From: VAZQ01 sp963725065
Lineage (GTDB): Bacteria > Pseudomonadota > Alphaproteobacteria > Rhizobiales > Xanthobacteraceae
DNA: 64,000 nucleotides
Assembly: GCA_963725065.1 (NCBI GenBank)
Contig: CAVRXD010000040.1
Span: 1-64,000, forward strand
Direction of reading: 5' to 3'
The notes under the pieces are model-generated. The model was not told the DNA's origin. It did no database searches and was given only the letters and a program-made list of their open reading frames with translations. Shown piece by piece: positions 61,078-64,000 of the stretch. The translations under genes were made by a program, and so were the position numbers. Positions within the stretch are counted from its first letter, which is position 1; each line of letters opens with the position of its first letter.

Positions 61078-61278
61078 TGCTGTCCTCCACGATCCTCGTC
61101 TGCTGGTTCAGCCGAATGCGCTCCTTTGGCCATCGCTGTCTCGCGGCTGGTACGTGGCCTGGGCCAGCAGGAAGTCCTCAGCCGCCAGAACGTCCACGAT
61201 GTTGCCTTCGCGATCGACCAACTCGACCGAATGTTTGAAGTGACACGCCCTTTCCAGGACAGAGAGAGAACAATCCAC
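61064..61278 (-). pseudogene. Small hypothetical protein with an internal frameshift
   Basis: From GTG 61278 one frame gives FKHSVELVDREGNIVDVLAA and EDFLLAQATYQ. The next part, AARQRWPKERIRLNQQTRIV followed by EDSSGPH, lies in another frame and stops at 61064. The two halves make one sensible protein of about 70 residues of a style common in rhizobia. One missing base near 61150 separates them. Confidence 0.45.
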
Positions 61279-61319
61279 GTCAATGTTCGCAACTGCGGAA
61301 GCAGCCTATGAGTTAGGGC

Positions 61320-62012
61320 GTGGACATTAACGCGCAGCCATAACCGGATTGACGCAAGTTGAATGAAGGCGAGGTAGTTGTCCGCGAGCTTGTCGTAGCG
61401 TGTAGCCACTCGCCGACACTGCTTGATCTTGTTGAAGAACCGTTCGACCAGATTTCGAGCGCGGTACAGATAGGGGCTGAAGCTGAGCGCGTCTTTCCGA
61501 TTGCTCTTTGGAGGGATATCGCCCAGGCTCCATGCTGGCGGACAAGAGTTCTGATCCAGTCGGCACATAGCCGCGGTCAGCCAGCAGCATTGATCCCGAC
61601 TTCAGGCGGGACAAGAGCTTCTCGGCGAGCCGATTGTCGTGCGCTTCGCCCGTCGAGAGCTCGAGCCGGACAGGCAGGCCGCTGCTATCGACCACCGCAT
61701 GTATCTTGCTGGTTAGACCCCCTCGCGACCGGCCCATGGACTGTCTCCTGTTGCGAGCGATGCAAGCGGCGTGTTGATGAACGCGCACAATAGACGTGTC
61801 GATCATTTGGACGGATGCATCATGGGCAGCAGACAGTGCGTTCATGATACGGCGCCACACGCCAGCCCTACGCCAGCGAACGAACCGATTATAGCAAGTG
61901 GTATAGGGGCCAAACGCCTGCGGCAGATCGCGCCACGGTGCGCCGGATCGCAAGACCCAAAAGATACCGTTCAGGACACGCGGTCGTTCACACGCGGAAC
62001 ACCGCGCGGCTT
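61320..62012 (-). pseudogene. IS5-family (IS427-type) transposase remnant
   Basis: KPRGVPRVNDR, a lost base, then RVLNGIFWVLRSGAPWRDLP, GPYTTCYNRFVRWRRAGVW and MGRSRGGLTSKIHAVVDSSG match IS5/IS427 transposases. After a second frameshift near 61565 come NIPPKSNRKDALSFSPYLY, VERFFNKIKQCRRVATRYDK and LASIRLWLRVNVH. The first ~25 residues are missing where the element meets a flavoprotein fragment at 62012. The transposase cannot be made as one chain. Confidence 0.85.
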
Positions 62013-62141
62013 CCAGCTATCTTCGTGATAGACCGCGATCCCGAAGTTGCCGCCGCCTCCACCGCGGCACGCCCACGGCAGGTCGGAGTTACTGCCGGAA
62101 TCGGCGGGTCGCACGACCTCACCCGTCAGCTTGATCGTCAT
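62013..62141 (-). pseudogene. Fragment of a berberine-bridge-enzyme-like FAD oxidase
   Basis: An ATG at 62141 opens TIKLTGEVVRPADSGSNSDL followed by PWACRGGGGGNFGIAVYHED. 'DLFWAxRGGGGGNFGIV' is the hallmark of the BBE/FAD-linked oxidase family before the flavin-proximal loop. About 40 residues survive; the rest is replaced by the IS5 remnant. It is a junction relic and not a working gene. Confidence 0.6.
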
Positions 62142-62197
62142 TGGATCACCCCAGGTCGACGAAAACTCGGAGAAATGTAACTAGGAGAGTCTGTCTG

Positions 62198-63256
62198 CTA
62201 GGCGGGTTTGGTCTCGCAAACGTGTTTGAAGAGCTCGAAGTTCGCCGCCTGCCCAGCCATCATTCCCTGCTTCTTCTCTGCGGGCAGCGTTGCGCCCATC
62301 CAGTTGACGTTGAAGTTCAGCCGTGTGCTGACCTCGCCGAGCGCCTCCATCTCATAGTGTGCCAGGAGCGTCAGGTTGATTTCAGCAATTTCAACTTTTT
62401 CGGAGTAGCGCGCGCGATTTTCAGAGTAATCACGGTAGACGGCCGTATTGACCAGCTTCAACCCGTGGAACACGCAGTTGTGCCGCATGTTGATGCGCTC
62501 GGAGGTCATCTCGCGGTCGATTGTATTGACGCCGTCCAGCCAGTCCGGCCGTTTGTCGACGTTTATCAATGTTTGATAGACCGCCTTCAGGGGAGCATTG
62601 ATCACGACCTCCAGATTGTCGTCGCCTTTTTCTACAACGAAGCGTGGCCGCGCCGGCGGCGAGGAAATTTGCGCCTTGTAGCCGGTGAGCGTCGCGAATT
62701 CGTACGCGACGTTGCCGATCGTGTCGTAGGCTTGGCTCGATTTGACCCATTGGAAATTAGGATTTGCATTGTCCTGTCCCACAGCGGCACAGCAGGGCTC
62801 GGTGATGAGGATGTACTCGTGTGCGCCGATGTCGTTTTTTAAGAGCCGGTGGGCGACGATCATGTTGATTCCGGTCGCCTTCACGAACTGTGCAACCTTA
62901 ATCTCCTTGATGTATCCGAAGTGCACGATGAACTTGAGGGTCAATTTGCTGGCCGTCTGGCAGGCGCCGCACTGGCAAACCGTGTCCCGCTCGATCACCA
63001 TGAGCCGTTGGTGGAAGTTGGCGAACATGCGAAGGCATTGGTCGATGAGACGATCGCGCCGCAGCGGCTCGCCCTTGCGATAGAACAGTACCGCATCGCC
63101 TTCGATCTCGGCCAGCGTGAAGTCCGTTTCATTCGAGGCGACGATAAGTTCCAAGAGCTCAGTTATAATGTGGGCGGCGTGATCGATCTCCGTGGCGCCC
63201 GTAAAGCCGGTGAAACCGCTGATGTCGGGGATCAGAATGATCGCTTGTTCAGCCAT
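62198..63256 (-). CDS. DUF2652–SRPBCC two-domain protein
   Basis: A 352-residue cytosolic protein. The N-terminal DUF2652 domain (about 1–190) resembles a class III nucleotide-cyclase fold: ILIPDISGFTGFTGATEIDH and FTLAEIEGDAVLFYRKGEPL, with a cysteine cluster VCQCGACQTASKLTLK. The C-terminal part (about 205–350) is SRPBCC-like: LEVVINAPLKAVYQTLINVD and LNFNVNWMGATLPAEKKQGM. The cyclase-like Asp in PDISGF and the GD in EGDA are kept, but nucleotide use is untested. It stands alone in the island. Confidence 0.8.
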   Translation of the reverse strand: MAEQAIILIPDISGFTGFTGATEIDHAAHIITELLELIVASNETDFTLAEIEGDAVLFYRKGEPLRRDRLIDQCLRMFANFHQRLMVIERDTVCQCGACQTASKLTLKFIVHFGYIKEIKVAQFVKATGINMIVAHRLLKNDIGAHEYILITEPCCAAVGQDNANPNFQWVKSSQAYDTIGNVAYEFATLTGYKAQISSPPARPRFVVEKGDDNLEVVINAPLKAVYQTLINVDKRPDWLDGVNTIDREMTSERINMRHNCVFHGLKLVNTAVYRDYSENRARYSEKVEIAEINLTLLAHYEMEALGEVSTRLNFNVNWMGATLPAEKKQGMMAGQAANFELFKHVCETKPA

Positions 63257-63708
63257 AGCAAGAAACTCTCAACGCGCGCCCCGGGGTTGACGGTGCCGTC
63301 CCGGATGTCGCGTCGGCGCGACCTCCGGCAAATCTAAGCGTAGCTGTTCGGGCATCGAGATCAATCGGCCCCTGCAAGGAGACGCTGAACCTCGGCGGGG
63401 TTGCCGAACCTTGCATACTCTCGATGTGGCAAGAGACTGCTACAATGTGGGATGTTCGACTCGCCTAAGTCAACTCGGGGTCATTCGCGTCGCTCTGACG
63501 GGGGCAGCAAGGCTTCCGCCATAGCCGAGCCGGCGGGCCTCCAGAATTTCGCGTAGTGCACCCTACGAAGAAGGGCAGGAGTTTCGACTGCCCCCTCTTC
63601 CCCGCATAGCTGAGGGTGCCCCGACCTACATTGACCTGCCAGGTAGGTTGCCTCACGGTGAAACTATGGGTTCCGCGCATTGGAACCTGCGCCGGGGGAG
63701 GGGGGTCA
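63257..63708. other. 450 bases without a recognised gene
   Basis: Short overlapping frames only. A run of purines (GGGGGAGGGGGG) just before 63709 serves as the ribosome site of the next gene. Confidence 0.45.
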
Positions 63709-63894
63709 ATGACACAGGAATTGCACGTCTACGATCACGCCAGCGGGATGATTGCCGTACTTTTTGTGAGCCCGAATGGAACGGTCGAGGCTTTCGACGT
63801 TGAGGGGTTTAACCGAATAGGTGAGTTTGCCAGTGTGGCGGAGGCCGCTATGTTTGCGTGCGCTGATGTGGAGATGCCGGATTTGGATTCTTGA
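63709..63894 (+). CDS. Small acidic hypothetical protein
   Basis: A 61-residue protein: MTQELHVYDHASGMIAVLFV and VEAFDVEGFNRIGEFASVAE, ending in an acidic MFACADVEMPDLDS. It has the G-x-IGxFxSxxEAA pattern of short rhizobial orphan proteins. GGGGAGGGGGG lies four bases before the ATG. The role is unknown. Confidence 0.6.
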   Translation: MTQELHVYDHASGMIAVLFVSPNGTVEAFDVEGFNRIGEFASVAEAAMFACADVEMPDLDS

Positions 63895-63963
63895 CCTCCG
63901 CATACGGAAGCTTGAGCCACCGGAGAGCGGCCCGGTCAAGCGACGGCGCACTATCCACAAAAA

Positions 63964-63990
63964 CAAAACCCCGCATATTGGGGAGTTTTG
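63964..63990. terminator. Hairpin near the window end
   Basis: CAAAACCCC–GCATATT–GGGGAGTTTTG pairs over nine bases with one bulge. On the minus strand TTTTG and further T bases follow, so it probably ends a transcript entering from the right; it may also serve the gene at 63709. Confidence 0.4.
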
Positions 63991-64000
63991 CCATTCAGCG

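Overview
The window is GC-rich DNA from an alphaproteobacterium, most likely a Hyphomicrobiales member near Bradyrhizobium, Rhodopseudomonas or Pseudolabrys. The indications are the rpsD–murI neighbourhood, the many orphan ABC, TRAP and Bug-type binding proteins, a cyclase–ATPase–TPR regulator, palindromic intergenic elements of the kind common in Bradyrhizobiaceae, and aromatic catabolism through protocatechuate. This placement rests on gene content read by eye; no search was run.

1–1462: the last part of an RND efflux pump gene, a divergent TetR regulator with a likely operator, and three tandem 56-bp palindromic units. 1463–14498: a 6.5-kb tandem duplication. Each unit holds, in order, a secreted metallophosphoesterase, rpsD (ribosomal protein S4), a small conserved protein and murI (glutamate racemase), all on the minus strand, then a binding-protein/ATPase/permease ABC importer on the plus strand. 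The copies have diverged at scattered positions. Importer copy 1 is decaying (2-bp frameshift in the ATPase, permease end lost at the junction) while copy 2 is intact. A block around rpsD is almost identical between copies, including its non-coding parts.

14523–23950: a decaying accessory stretch. It has an intact IS110-family element (IS1111-like, with a candidate bridge-RNA region), remnants of a LysR regulator, a heme-oxygenase-like protein and a TakP-like TRAP binding protein (one nonsense codon and one frameshift), and a SAM–adenylate cyclase–ATPase–TPR gene broken by one frameshift.

23951–52600: mostly ordinary chromosome. It carries a cyclase-family hydrolase, an MBL hydrolase, an alpha/beta hydrolase without its nucleophilic serine, purB, a TPR protein, a glutathionyl-hydroquinone reductase overlapping a frameshifted rpe, a DadA-like oxidase, a polysaccharide deacetylase, a P1 peptidase and a CcdA protein. 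A complete branched-chain amino-acid ABC operon follows (livH-livM-livG-livF, a small membrane protein and the binding protein) with a Bug-type binding protein lodged between livG and livF. Next come a sterol-desaturase-like protein and a two-component phenol hydroxylase (HpaB/HpaC type) followed by an AraC-family regulator. The pcaB-pcaD-pcaC genes of the protocatechuate branch and a CoxG-like protein close the region; hydroxylated aromatics could feed into that branch.

52600–64000: an accessory island with prophage-like and small-gene content. It contains a HEPN-like protein beside a tyrosine integrase, a ribbon-helix-helix protein, many 30–90-residue proteins, a serine recombinase that has lost its catalytic serine and is joined head-to-head to the truncated end of an RTX protein, a P22-type coat-protein remnant, an IS5-family remnant abutting a berberine-bridge-enzyme-like fragment, and an intact DUF2652–SRPBCC protein. 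No rRNA, tRNA or CRISPR array was recognised.
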